Of a stretch of 64,000 nt of DNA, positions 25,511 through 34,046 are shown in pieces. A program made the translations under genes and the position numbers. Within the stretch, counting starts at the first letter, position 1. Every line of letters starts with the position of its first letter. The notes under the pieces are model-generated. The model did no database searches. It worked only from the letters and a program-made list of their open reading frames with translations, and was not told the origin of the DNA. This DNA comes from Streptomyces broussonetiae (GTDB lineage: Bacteria; Actinomycetota; Actinomycetes; Streptomycetales; Streptomycetaceae), in assembly GCF_009796285.1 (NCBI RefSeq), contig NZ_CP047020.1, positions 8,742,001 to 8,806,000 on the forward strand, read 5' to 3'.

Positions 25511-25516
25511 TAGGAT
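25511..25516 (+). promoter_or_regulatory. -10 box of a probably leaderless iclR transcript
   Basis: TAGGAT fits the actinobacterial TANNNT -10 element and ends six bases before the GTG at 25523. Initiation would fall at or next to the start codon. No Shine-Dalgarno is visible, which is consistent. Confidence 0.5.
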
Positions 25517-25522
25517 GGCGCC

Positions 25523-26311
25523 GTGACGGACAGCTCCTCCGCCGCGCGCGGGCACGGCCTGCGCCGGGACATCGACCTGCTGGAGGCCCTCGCCTCCGAC
25601 GAGGCGCAGCGCGCCGGAGGCCTCGGCGTGGTGCGCCTGGCGCAGCTCGTCGGCCGCGAGAAGACCCAGATCTCGCGTGCCCTCAAGGCCCTGGCCGCCG
25701 AGGGGATCGTCGAACGCGACCCGGACACCCTGGAGTACCGCCTGGGCTGGCGGCTGTTCTCGCTGGTCGCCCGCACCTCGGAGAGCCGCCTGGTGCGCGT
25801 CGCCGAACCGGTCATGCACGCCCTGTCGGCGGACCTGGAGGAGACCAGCCACCTGTGCGTCCTGCACGACCGCGAGGTGCTCACCCTGCTGTCGGTCTCC
25901 GGGCACTCCTTCCGGGTGCACGGCTGGGAGGGCCGGGGAGTGCCCGCCTGGCAGCTGTCCGCCGGCCGGGTGCTGCTGGCCGACGCCACCCCCGACGAGC
26001 TGTACGTCCGCTTCGGCACGGCGAGCCGGATGCCGGTGCCCGAGCTGTGGTCGCTGATCCAGGACGCCAGGCGGCGCGGATACGCCCGTGTCAGCGAGGA
26101 GTTCGAGACGGACCTGGTCGGAGTGTCCGCGCCGGTGCGGGACTTCCGCGGCCGGGTCGTCGCCGCGCTGAACATCTCCGCGCCCAAGTCCCGCCTCGGC
26201 GACCGGCTCGACGAGGCCGGGCGGACCACGGCGCGGGCCGCGGCCCGGGTGTCCACGCTGCTCGGCTGGGCGCCGCGCTCCGCGCCGTCGATCCGGAACA
26301 CACCCGCATGA
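25523..26311 (+). CDS. IclR-family transcriptional regulator
   Basis: The 262-residue protein has an N-terminal winged helix (about 12-80) with recognition region LAQLVGREKTQISRALKALAAEGIVERDP and a C-terminal IclR effector domain (about 95-250). It is divergent from the fae operon and co-directional with the second ALDH, so it most likely controls both units, probably in response to the substrate or a pathway intermediate. GTG 25523 has no Shine-Dalgarno but has a -10 box at the right distance for a leaderless mRNA. Candidate operator sequence around 25450-25480 contains GTTG/CAAC arms and repeated tgcctg, but is weak. Confidence 0.92.
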   Translation: MTDSSSAARGHGLRRDIDLLEALASDEAQRAGGLGVVRLAQLVGREKTQISRALKALAAEGIVERDPDTLEYRLGWRLFSLVARTSESRLVRVAEPVMHALSADLEETSHLCVLHDREVLTLLSVSGHSFRVHGWEGRGVPAWQLSAGRVLLADATPDELYVRFGTASRMPVPELWSLIQDARRRGYARVSEEFETDLVGVSAPVRDFRGRVVAALNISAPKSRLGDRLDEAGRTTARAAARVSTLLGWAPRSAPSIRNTPA

Positions 26312-26361
26312 TCGGCGAGTTGCCCTCACAGCAACCCCGATTGCGATCCGGCTGAGTGGCC

Positions 26362-26390
26362 TTGTCGGCCGTATGACGCGCTCGTAAATT
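26362..26390 (+). promoter_or_regulatory. Predicted promoter of the ALDH-MFS unit
   Basis: TTGTCG at 26362-26367 and TAAATT at 26385-26390 are 17 bp apart. The start would be near 26397, about 44 bases upstream of the ALDH ATG. It lies in the 129-bp gap after iclR, so the ALDH-MFS unit can be expressed on its own. Confidence 0.6.
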
Positions 26391-26440
26391 CACCGCGCAT
26401 CGGACGGAATCCCGTCCGGGACGGAGGAAAAGAGCAGCTC

Positions 26441-27919
26441 ATGAACCTTGCCGGCATCGACACCCTCGCCAAGGCCCCGCTCGCCGACGGTGATGTGTTC
26501 CTCGGCGGCCGCTGGCTCCCGGCCGCCGACGGCCGGACCTATCCGCTCTACGACCCGGCCACCGGTGAGCCGGTGCGCTGGGTGTCCGACGCCGGAGCCG
26601 AGGACGCCCGTGCGGCGCTCGCCGCCGCCGAGGAGGCCGCGGCCGGCTGGCGGGCGACGCCGGCCCGGCGCCGCTCGGAGATCCTGCACGACACCTTCCG
26701 GCTGATGCTCGAGCACCGCGACACGCTCGCCGACCTGATCGTCCTGGAGAACGGCAAGGCCCGCCGGGACGCCCTCGCCGAGGTCGGCTACGCGGCCGAG
26801 TTCTTCCGCTGGTTCGCCGAGGAAGCCGTCCGCATCGGCTCCTCCTTCGCCGACGCCCCCGCCGGCGGCTTCCGGCACGTCGTCCGCCGGCACCCGGTCG
26901 GCGTCACCGCGTTCGTCACCCCGTGGAACTTCCCGGCCGCCATGGCCACCCGCAAGATCGCCCCGGCCCTCGCCGCAGGCTGCCCCGTGCTGCTCAAGCC
27001 CGCGCCCGAGACCCCGCTCACCGCTCTCGCGGTCGCCGCCCTGCTCGCCGAGGCCGGCCTGCCCGACGGTCTGCTGAACGTGCTGCCCACGGACCGCGCC
27101 CCCGAGGTCGTCTCCGCCTGGCTCGGCGACGAACGGGTCCGCAAGTTCTCCTTCACCGGCTCCACCGCCACCGGGAAGGTGCTGCTGGAGCAGGCCGCCG
27201 CGCACGTGGTCAACGTGACCATGGAGCTGGGCGGCAACGCACCCTTCGTCGTGTGCGCGGACGCCGACGTCGACGCGGCCGTCAGCGGGGCGATGGACGC
27301 CAAGATGCGCGGCGGCGGCGAGGTCTGCATCGCCGCCAACCGGTTCTACGTCCATGAGTCCGTCGCCGCCGAGTTCACCGCGAAGTTCGGTGCCGCCATG
27401 ACCGCCGTACGCACCGGACCGGGAGCGCGGGAGGGCGTGACGCTCGGCCCGATGATCAACCGTGCCGCCGTCGGCAAGATCCGCTCCCTCGTCCAGGACG
27501 CTGTCGACCGCGGCGCGCGGATCGCCGCCCAGGGCACCGTCCCGAGCGGCCCCGGCTTCTACCACCCCGCCACCGTCCTCACCGACGTCCCCGGACACGC
27601 GCGCATCCTGCACGAGGAGGTCTTCGGGCCGGTCGCCCCGCTCACCACCTTCACCGACGAGGACGAGGTCGTGGCCCGCGCCAACGCCACCGTCCACGGC
27701 CTCGCCGCCTACGTCTACTCGCGCGACGTCGCCCGCGCCCTGCGCCTGGCCGAGCGCCTGGAGGCAGGCATGGTCGGCGTCAACCGGGGCCTGCTGTCCG
27801 ACCCGGCCGCGCCCTTCGGCGGGGTCAAGCAGTCCGGACTGGGCCGGGAGGGCGGTCGCGAGGGCATCGAGGCGTTCCTGGAGACGCAGTACATCGCGCT
27901 GGACTGGCCCACCGTCTGA
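26441..27919 (+). CDS. Aldehyde dehydrogenase, succinate-semialdehyde-type
   Basis: A complete 492-residue ALDH. PWNFP is near 161-165, Lys186 in LLKPAPET, Glu262 in MELGGN and Cys296 in GGEVCIAANR. The closest subgroup by eye is succinate/glutarate semialdehyde dehydrogenase, which is NAD(P)-dependent and cytoplasmic. ATG 26441 follows GGAGG with a somewhat long spacer. Upstream is a consensus-like promoter and the IclR gene; the MFS gene follows after 108 bp. It may finish the pathway by oxidising a terminal semialdehyde to a TCA-cycle acid. Confidence 0.9.
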   Translation: MNLAGIDTLAKAPLADGDVFLGGRWLPAADGRTYPLYDPATGEPVRWVSDAGAEDARAALAAAEEAAAGWRATPARRRSEILHDTFRLMLEHRDTLADLIVLENGKARRDALAEVGYAAEFFRWFAEEAVRIGSSFADAPAGGFRHVVRRHPVGVTAFVTPWNFPAAMATRKIAPALAAGCPVLLKPAPETPLTALAVAALLAEAGLPDGLLNVLPTDRAPEVVSAWLGDERVRKFSFTGSTATGKVLLEQAAAHVVNVTMELGGNAPFVVCADADVDAAVSGAMDAKMRGGGEVCIAANRFYVHESVAAEFTAKFGAAMTAVRTGPGAREGVTLGPMINRAAVGKIRSLVQDAVDRGARIAAQGTVPSGPGFYHPATVLTDVPGHARILHEEVFGPVAPLTTFTDEDEVVARANATVHGLAAYVYSRDVARALRLAERLEAGMVGVNRGLLSDPAAPFGGVKQSGLGREGGREGIEAFLETQYIALDWPTV

Positions 27920-28027
27920 TCCCGTCCCCCGGCCCTTCGACGCCACCCCCCTCCGTCCCCTTCCCGGACCTCCGTCCCCTTCCCGGACTCGGTCCAGGAT
28001 CCGCACGTCCCCAGACAAGGACCGCCC

Positions 28028-29389
28028 ATGGCAACGACGCCCATGACTGAACACCAGTTCGACATTCCCGGCACGCCGGTGTCACCGGAACTGCTGCGCG
28101 AACGCCGCCGCCTGCACACCAAGCTCAAGCTCGCCACGCAGATCGGCGAGGGCATCGACGGCTACATCATCGGCGGGATCGGCATGGCGATGGGCGCCCT
28201 GACCACCGATCTGCACCTGTCCACCGTGATGCAGGGCCTGGTCGGCGCCTCCCCGCTCATCGGCATCTTCGTCGGCGGCCCGCTCTTCGGCCGGCTCGCC
28301 GACCGCTACGGCCGACGCCCGGTGTTCCTGATCGACATGCTGATCTTCCTGGTCGGCTCGGTGCTCCAGTTCTTCGTCACCGACGGCCTCCAGCTCTTCG
28401 TCATCCGGCTGATCATGGGCATCGCCATCGGCGGCGAGTACGCCATCGGCGCCCCGCTGCTGTCCGAGTACGCCCCCAGCAAGGGCCGCGGCCGGCTGCT
28501 GGCCAGCCTGGAGATCAGCTGGTACGTCGGCTACGCCCTCGCCACCGTCGTCGGCGCCGCCTTCCAGGACGTCCACGGTGGCTGGCGGTACACGCTGGCC
28601 AGCAGCGCGGTCATCGCCGTGGTGTGCGTGGCGCTGCGCGGCGGTATCCCCGAGTCCGCGCGCTGGCTGCTCACCAAGGGCCGCCGCGAGGAGGCCGAAC
28701 AGCTCATCGCGCGCTACGGCATGGAGATCGATGTCACCGCCGAACTGGAGGAGACCGCCGACCCCCAACGGCAGGGCCTGCGCGCCCTGTTCAGCCGTCG
28801 GCACCTGCGCAGCACGGTCTTCGCGAGCGTGTTCTGGGCCGCGCTGGTGCTGCCGTACTTCGCCATCGGCACGTTCTGGACCCAGGTCTTCGACGCCCTC
28901 AACATGGGCGACAACGCGGTGGCCGCACTGCTCGTCTACTCCTTCACCGCCGTCGCCGGTGTCACCGCCGGCTGCCTGGTCGTGGACCGCATCGGCCGGC
29001 GCCGGCTGCTGATCCCGCCGTTCTGGATCACCGCCGCCGCGCTCGCCGTGGTCGCGGTGTGGCCCAAGTCCACGCCGGTCATCGTCGGCGGCTTCCTCTT
29101 CTTCATCTTCCTCAACGCCGCCTCCAGCGCACTGACGGCCGTCTACCCGCTGGAGGTGTTCCCGACCTCCCTGCGCGCCACCGGCGTCGGCTTCGCCAGT
29201 GCGATGAGCCGGGTCGGCGCGGCCATCGGCACCTTCCTGCTCCCGATGGGCCTGGACCACTACGGCGCCCGCTTCGTCCTGCTGGTGGGCGCCGCGGTGC
29301 TGGCCCTGGGCGGCCTGGTCTCGCATTTCCTGGCACCGGAGACGACGGACCTGGACCTGGCCCGGGCGGCCCGCACCACGGCACCCTGA
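28028..29389 (+). CDS. MFS transporter, sugar-porter/metabolite-H+ symporter type
   Basis: The 453-residue protein has about 12 membrane helices. Family marks are FGRLADRYGRRPVFLIDM in the loop between helices 2 and 3 (D-R-x-G-R-R), PESARWLL before the central loop, and DRIGRRRLL in the second half. It presumably imports the acid consumed by the enzymes of this locus; hydroxy-acid, aromatic-acid and sugar substrates are all known for this subgroup. It ends at a nested hairpin shared with the convergent aldo-keto reductase. ATG 28028 is used; MTEHQ six residues in is an alternative. Confidence 0.9.
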   Translation: MATTPMTEHQFDIPGTPVSPELLRERRRLHTKLKLATQIGEGIDGYIIGGIGMAMGALTTDLHLSTVMQGLVGASPLIGIFVGGPLFGRLADRYGRRPVFLIDMLIFLVGSVLQFFVTDGLQLFVIRLIMGIAIGGEYAIGAPLLSEYAPSKGRGRLLASLEISWYVGYALATVVGAAFQDVHGGWRYTLASSAVIAVVCVALRGGIPESARWLLTKGRREEAEQLIARYGMEIDVTAELEETADPQRQGLRALFSRRHLRSTVFASVFWAALVLPYFAIGTFWTQVFDALNMGDNAVAALLVYSFTAVAGVTAGCLVVDRIGRRRLLIPPFWITAAALAVVAVWPKSTPVIVGGFLFFIFLNAASSALTAVYPLEVFPTSLRATGVGFASAMSRVGAAIGTFLLPMGLDHYGARFVLLVGAAVLALGGLVSHFLAPETTDLDLARAARTTAP

Positions 29390-29397
29390 GGGTGCGC

Positions 29398-29452
29398 GGG
29401 GAACTGCGGGCCCGGCCGCAACGGAACCGCGGCCGAGGGAGAGCAGTTCCCC
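29398..29452. terminator. Nested two-stem bidirectional terminator
   Basis: Outer 10-bp arms (29398-29407, 29443-29452) enclose an inner 7-bp stem (29413-29419, 29429-29435). It lies between the convergent MFS and aldo-keto reductase stops. Confidence 0.75.
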
Positions 29453-29462
29453 GGACCGGCGG

Positions 29463-30464
29463 TCAGCGGTTGACGGCCCTCATCCCCGCCTCGTCGTACC
29501 GCTCACCCGAGGCCTTGGGCAGCTCGGCGTCGATGCGAGCGAGGTCGTCCTTGGTCAGCTCGACATCGACGGCACCCGCGTTCTGCTCCAGGTAGGTGCG
29601 CCGCTTGGTGCCCGGGATCGGCACCAGGTGCTCGCCCTGCGCCAGCACCCAGGCCAGGGCCAGCTGCGCCGGGGTCACGTCCTTCTCGGCAGCGATCTCC
29701 CTGACCTTCGCCGCCAGCCGCTGGTTCGCGTCCAGGTTGCTCTCCCTGAAGCGCGGGTTGTTGCGGCGGAAGTCGTTCTCGTCCAGCTCGTCCGGCGAGG
29801 TGAAGCGGCCGGCCAGGAAGCCACGGCCGAGCGGCGAGTACGGCACGAAGCCGATGCCCAGCTCCTGGCAGGCCGGCAGCACCTCGGCCTCCACGTCCCG
29901 CGACCACAGCGAGTACTCGCTCTGTACGGCGGTGATCGGGTGCACGGCGTGCGCGCGCCGGATGGTCTCCGCGCTCGCCTCGCTCAGCCCGATGTGCCGC
30001 ACCTTGCCCTGCTCGACCAGCTCGGCCAGCGCGCCGACAGTCTCCTCGATCGGCACGTTCGGGTCGACCCGGTGCTGGTAGTACAGGTCGATGTGGTCGG
30101 TGCCCAGCCGCTCGAGCGAGCCGTGGACCGACTCACGGACGTGCGCGGCGGAGCCGTCCTGCGGGCCGAGCGTGGACATGTCGCCCGGTACGGCGTTGTC
30201 CATCCGGTAGTTGAACTTCGTCGCGATCACATACTCGTCACGGTGCCCCCGGATCGCCTCGCCGACCAGCGACTCATTGGTGAGCGGGCCGTAGAGCTGC
30301 GCGGTGTCGAGGAAGTTGACCCCCAGATCGAGGGCGTGCCGGATGGTCGCGACGCCCTCGCCCTGGTCGGCGGTTCCGTAGAAGGCGGACATCCCCATGC
30401 ACCCGAGGCCGATGGCCGATACCTGGAGGTCCCGCAGACTGCGCTTCTGCATGTGATGTCCCAT
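29463..30464 (-). CDS. Aldo/keto reductase
   Basis: The 333-residue enzyme is a TIM-barrel NADPH-dependent carbonyl reductase. Motifs include GLGCMGMSAFYG, the catalytic-Asp/Tyr segment NFLDTAQLYGP, the Lys in ATKFNY, and the His in IDLYYQHRVD. VPIPGTKRRTYLEQN near the C-terminus is the phosphate-binding region. The ATG at 30464 has AGGA five bases upstream; ATG 30452 is four residues shorter and equally family-like. It converges on the MFS gene, so it is next to, but not transcribed with, the catabolic locus. Confidence 0.9.
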   Translation of the reverse strand: MGHHMQKRSLRDLQVSAIGLGCMGMSAFYGTADQGEGVATIRHALDLGVNFLDTAQLYGPLTNESLVGEAIRGHRDEYVIATKFNYRMDNAVPGDMSTLGPQDGSAAHVRESVHGSLERLGTDHIDLYYQHRVDPNVPIEETVGALAELVEQGKVRHIGLSEASAETIRRAHAVHPITAVQSEYSLWSRDVEAEVLPACQELGIGFVPYSPLGRGFLAGRFTSPDELDENDFRRNNPRFRESNLDANQRLAAKVREIAAEKDVTPAQLALAWVLAQGEHLVPIPGTKRRTYLEQNAGAVDVELTKDDLARIDAELPKASGERYDEAGMRAVNR

Positions 30465-30586
30465 GCCCTTCCTGCACACTCGATCGTCATGGCGTACGGC
30501 ACAGGGGGCGTGGGCACCCGCGTGCCGTACGTCTGCGACGCTACGAGTTGGAGCGCTCTCGAAGTCAAGCAACGCTCCGTGCCCGG

Positions 30587-31813
30587 CTAGGAATCCAGCC
30601 GCACCGGCAGCTCGAACAGGTCGTTCTGGGTGACCACCGGCTTGTTGCGCAGCTCGGCCGCCGGCACCGCCAGGTCCAGGCCGGGGAAGCGGGCGTACAA
30701 CGCGGGCAGCGCCACGCCCGCCTCCAGCCGGGACAGGGCGGCACCCGGGCAGACGTGCGGGCCGTGACCGAAGGAGATGTGCCGGTTCCTCGACTCCCGG
30801 GTGATGTCGAACTCCCCGGCGCCTGGACCGTGCGCCCGCTCGTCCCGCCCGATCGCGCCGTACGACACGATCAGTGCGTCCCCGGCCCGGATCACCTTGT
30901 CGCCGACCGGCACGTCCTCGGTCGCGAAGCGGATCAGCACATGCGAGGTCGGCGTGGAGTACCGCAGCGTCTCCTCGATCACCACGGACCAGTCGGCAGC
31001 GCCGGACAGCACCAGGGCGCGCTGCTCCGGATGGGCGGACAGGTTGACGACGGCGTTCACGATCAGCGAGATCGTGGTCTCGTGGCCCGCCGCGACCATC
31101 AGCTGGAGGGTGGAGACGATCTCCGCGTCGGTGAGGTGGTCGCCGTCCTCGGAGGCGAGGACCAGGGCACTGGTCAGGTCGTCGCCCGGCTCGGCCCGCT
31201 TGGCCGCCACCGTCTCGGCCATGATCTGCGCCAGCTCGGTCAGCGTGGCGATGACCTCCTCGGGCGGGGTCTGCGTCGAGAAGAACTTCTCGAACAGCAC
31301 CTTCAGCCGGGGCAGCCGCGCCTCCTCGATGCCCATGAGGTCGGCGACGACGTACATGGGCAGCGGGTAGGCGAAGGCCGCCTTGAGGTCGACGACCTCC
31401 CCGCCCCCGGGCAGGGCGTCCAGCAGATCCTGCGTGAGCTTCTCGATGCGCTCGCGCATCCGCTCCACCCGGCGCGGGGTGAGCGCCTGCGCCACCAGCG
31501 AACGCAGCCGGCGGTGGTCGGCACCGTCCACGGTGAGCATGGAACGGCCCGGGTTGGCGAGCCCGATCAGCGGCCAGTCCGGCGGGATCTCGCCGCGCTG
31601 CCAGGCGCCCCACACATGGATGTCCTTCACCAGACGCGGGTCGGTGAGCAGTGCCTTGGCCTCGGCGTGGTGGGTGACGGCCCACACCGCCACGCCGCCC
31701 GGCAGTTCGACGGCGGCGAGCGGACCGGCCGCGCGCAGCGCCGCGCTCTCGGCGTCCAGATCGGTGACGAAGGGATCCAGGGCGATCCGTGAGGCTTGGG
31801 TACCGGTCGTCAT
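30587..31813 (-). CDS. Cytochrome P450 (second conservon P450)
   Basis: The 408-residue P450 has all standard motifs: I-helix AGHETT (242-247), K-helix E281-T-L-R284, and heme ligand Cys355 in FGHGPHVCPGA. It is soluble and bacterial class I, so it needs a ferredoxin partner not visible next to it. ATG 31813 follows GGGAGG with a 9-base spacer, 52 bp downstream of the first P450, so it is the last gene of the conservon operon. Tandem CYP157-CYP154 pairs occur in Streptomyces conservons, and this one sits in the CYP154 position; the subfamily itself is inference. Confidence 0.92.
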   Translation of the reverse strand: MTTGTQASRIALDPFVTDLDAESAALRAAGPLAAVELPGGVAVWAVTHHAEAKALLTDPRLVKDIHVWGAWQRGEIPPDWPLIGLANPGRSMLTVDGADHRRLRSLVAQALTPRRVERMRERIEKLTQDLLDALPGGGEVVDLKAAFAYPLPMYVVADLMGIEEARLPRLKVLFEKFFSTQTPPEEVIATLTELAQIMAETVAAKRAEPGDDLTSALVLASEDGDHLTDAEIVSTLQLMVAAGHETTISLIVNAVVNLSAHPEQRALVLSGAADWSVVIEETLRYSTPTSHVLIRFATEDVPVGDKVIRAGDALIVSYGAIGRDERAHGPGAGEFDITRESRNRHISFGHGPHVCPGAALSRLEAGVALPALYARFPGLDLAVPAAELRNKPVVTQNDLFELPVRLDS

Positions 31814-31865
31814 CGTGACGTGCCTCCCAGGGCAGGGGTCGGAGTACTGCGCCGCTGCGGTGCGA

Positions 31866-33077
31866 TCACAGGGCCGGTACGGGCGTGAACCGGACCGGAA
31901 GCCGGGTCAGTCCTCTGAGCCAGGGCGAGGGCCGGCGGTCGAGACGGTCGGCGGGCACCGCCAGATCGATGTCCGGCAGCCGGTCCAGCACGACCTCGAT
32001 ACCGGTGCGTGCGATCACCTCGGCGACCTCCTGCGCGGGGAACGGACAGCGGTGTTCGCCGTGGCCGAAGGAGAAGTGCGCGTTGTTCCCGCCGGTCAGC
32101 GCGGAGGTGTCGGTACGCACCTGGGGGTCGGAGTTGGCGCCCTGGAGCCCGAGCAGCAGCAGATCACCGGCCCGGATCCGGCGCCCGCCGAGGTGTGTGT
32201 CGCGGGCGGCCCAGCGGCCCGCCACGTTCTGCGTGGGGGTGTCCTCCCACAGCACCTCGTTCATCGCCTCGGCGACGCTGTGCCGCCCGCCGAACAGCGA
32301 GGCGGCGAACCGGTCGTCGGTCAGCATCAACCGCAGCGAGTTGCCGATCCAGTCGGCGGTCGGCTGGTGCCCGGCCGCCATCATCACCATCAGGTCCTGG
32401 GTGATCTCCTCGGCGCTGAAGCCGCTGTCGTCGGCCAGCATCCGGGAGACCACGTCCTGCGCCGGCTCCTTGGCCCGGTCGGCGATCAACTGCGCCATGG
32501 AGGCGGCCAGATGAGCCTGCCCGGCAAGGGCCCGCTCGCGGCCGTCGATCATGTCGTTCAGGGCGGTGACCAGCCCCGGACCGTCCTCGTCCGGGAACCC
32601 GTAGAGCCGGGCGAGGACCCGGACCGGCAGCAGCATCGCGTACTGGGCGACCAGGTCGGCCTCGCCCGCCGCGCACAGCGCGTCGATCAGCTCGTCCGCG
32701 AACCGCTCGGCGTGCCCCTGCAGTTCGAAGGGGTCCACCGCCTCCAGGGCGTTGCCGACCATCGCGGCCCGCTGCCGGTGCCGTTCGCCGACGGTGTAGA
32801 GGATCGAGGGCTGCTTGCGGCCGATCATCGGCAGCAGCGGCCAGTCGGCGGGGATGTTCTCCCACTGGTTCCACAGGTCGGAGTCCCGGCTGAACAGCAC
32901 CGGATCGCCGGTGACTTGATGCAGCTCACGGTAGCCCAGCACCAGCCAGGCCGGGACGTCGCCGTCGAGGAGCACAGGCACCACGGCGCCGTGGTCGCGC
33001 CGCATCTCCCGGTACAGGCGGGCGGGTTCGGTCTGGAACCGGGGTCCGCCGATCGGGACGGCGTCGGGCGTGGTCAC
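31866..33077 (-). CDS. CYP157-like cytochrome P450 lacking EXXR
   Basis: The 403-residue protein has a P450 fold with I-helix AGHQPT (235-240) and the heme Cys344 in FGHGEHRCPFPAQ. The K-helix reads E274-V-L-W277 instead of E-x-x-R. Loss of this otherwise near-invariant Arg is the known hallmark of Streptomyces CYP157 proteins. The meander region (GRWAARDTHLGG) is intact. Its start overlaps the cvnD stop by 4 bp, so it is firmly part of the conservon. Whether it is a working monooxygenase or a signalling component is not known. Confidence 0.9.
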   Translation of the reverse strand: MTTPDAVPIGGPRFQTEPARLYREMRRDHGAVVPVLLDGDVPAWLVLGYRELHQVTGDPVLFSRDSDLWNQWENIPADWPLLPMIGRKQPSILYTVGERHRQRAAMVGNALEAVDPFELQGHAERFADELIDALCAAGEADLVAQYAMLLPVRVLARLYGFPDEDGPGLVTALNDMIDGRERALAGQAHLAASMAQLIADRAKEPAQDVVSRMLADDSGFSAEEITQDLMVMMAAGHQPTADWIGNSLRLMLTDDRFAASLFGGRHSVAEAMNEVLWEDTPTQNVAGRWAARDTHLGGRRIRAGDLLLLGLQGANSDPQVRTDTSALTGGNNAHFSFGHGEHRCPFPAQEVAEVIARTGIEVVLDRLPDIDLAVPADRLDRRPSPWLRGLTRLPVRFTPVPAL

Positions 33078-33679
33078 ACGAACTCCTGTCGGGGCAGGCC
33101 CGCCCGCGCGGACGGGTCGGCGTACCGGTTCTTCACGTGCCCCACCAGCGTGATCAGCGCCTGCTTGGCGGAGGCACGGGAGCGGGCGTCACAGTCGATC
33201 AGCGGCACATGCGGGTCGAGGTCGAGGGCCTCGCGGACGTCCTCGCCCGCGCGGACGGGCCCGCCGAAGTCGTTGCAGGCCACGATGAACGGCGTGCCGT
33301 GGTGCTCCAGGCGGTCGATGGCGTACCAGGAGTCGTCGATCCGGCGGGTGTCCACCAGCACGACCGCGCCGAGCGTGCCGGAGAACAACCGGTCCCACAG
33401 GAACCAGAACCGCTCCTGGCCCGGCGCCCCGAACAGGTAGAGCACATTGCGCGCGTCCAGGGTGATCCGGCCGAAGTCGAAGGCGACGGTGGTGGCGGCC
33501 TTTCCGCGCACCTGCCGGATGTCGTCGACCGCCTCGCCGGCCTGCGTCATCGTCTCCTCGGTGTTGAGGGGACGGATCTCGCTGACCGAGCGGACCAGGG
33601 TGGTCTTGCCGACCCCGAAGCCGCCCACGACCACGATCTTGAAACCGTGGTCGACGGAGGCACCCAACGGGGTGCGCAC
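33074..33679 (-). CDS. cvnD: Conservon small GTP-binding protein CvnD
   Basis: The 201-residue protein has a Walker A motif GGFGVGKTT at 19-27, a DFGR switch segment, and GAPGQERFWFLWD in place of the Ras DxxGQE. NDFGGP fits the base-recognition loop in modified form. In studied conservons CvnD joins CvnA-C in a membrane-associated complex resembling eukaryotic G-protein coupling. GTG 33679, one base after the cvnC stop, is preferred; TTG 33700 would overlap cvnC by 20 bp. The stop overlaps the P450 start. Confidence 0.92.
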   Translation of the reverse strand: MRTPLGASVDHGFKIVVVGGFGVGKTTLVRSVSEIRPLNTEETMTQAGEAVDDIRQVRGKAATTVAFDFGRITLDARNVLYLFGAPGQERFWFLWDRLFSGTLGAVVLVDTRRIDDSWYAIDRLEHHGTPFIVACNDFGGPVRAGEDVREALDLDPHVPLIDCDARSRASAKQALITLVGHVKNRYADPSARAGLPRQEFV

Positions 33680-33680
33680 G

Positions 33681-34046
33681 TCAGAGGTTGCGGAGTCCAA
33701 CGAGCACCTGCTCCAGGATGTCGGGATCGGTTATGGCCGGTCTGCGCGGGTGCCGGGCACTGACGCGGCCGGCGGCCAGCAGGTCGCACAGCAGCACCTT
33801 GGTGATGCTCACGGGCAGCTGCAGCTCGGCGGCGATCTCCACCACCGAGGCGGGCAGCTCGGTCATCCGCAGGATCGCCACGTGCTCGGACTGCATGCCG
33901 GCCACCGGGTCCGACTCGGCCACGACGAGGGTGACCAGGTCGAAGGGGCTGTCGGGGCCGGTACGGCTGCGCCCCTGGGTGATGGTGTACAGCCGGTCGG
34001 GAGCGTCGTCCCGCCCTGGCCGGCTCATGCCGGGACCGCCGCTCAT
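33681..34046 (-). CDS. cvnC: Conservon DUF742 protein CvnC
   Basis: The 121-residue protein is the DUF742 member of the conservon: RLYTITQGRSR, LVTLVVAES, LPVSITKVLLCDLLAAGRV (a winged-helix-like core) and a C-terminal DPDILEQVLVGLRNL. It is cytoplasmic and links CvnB and CvnD in the proposed complex. ATG 34046 overlaps the cvnB stop as ATGA. An internal ATG at 34028 is possible but breaks the coupling. Confidence 0.92.
   Translation of the reverse strand: MSGGPGMSRPGRDDAPDRLYTITQGRSRTGPDSPFDLVTLVVAESDPVAGMQSEHVAILRMTELPASVVEIAAELQLPVSITKVLLCDLLAAGRVSARHPRRPAITDPDILEQVLVGLRNL

Noticed and set aside
30587..33077. Two P450s as part of a secondary-metabolite cluster
   Set aside because: They are coupled to cvnABCD and have no biosynthetic core gene nearby. 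A conservon explains them better.
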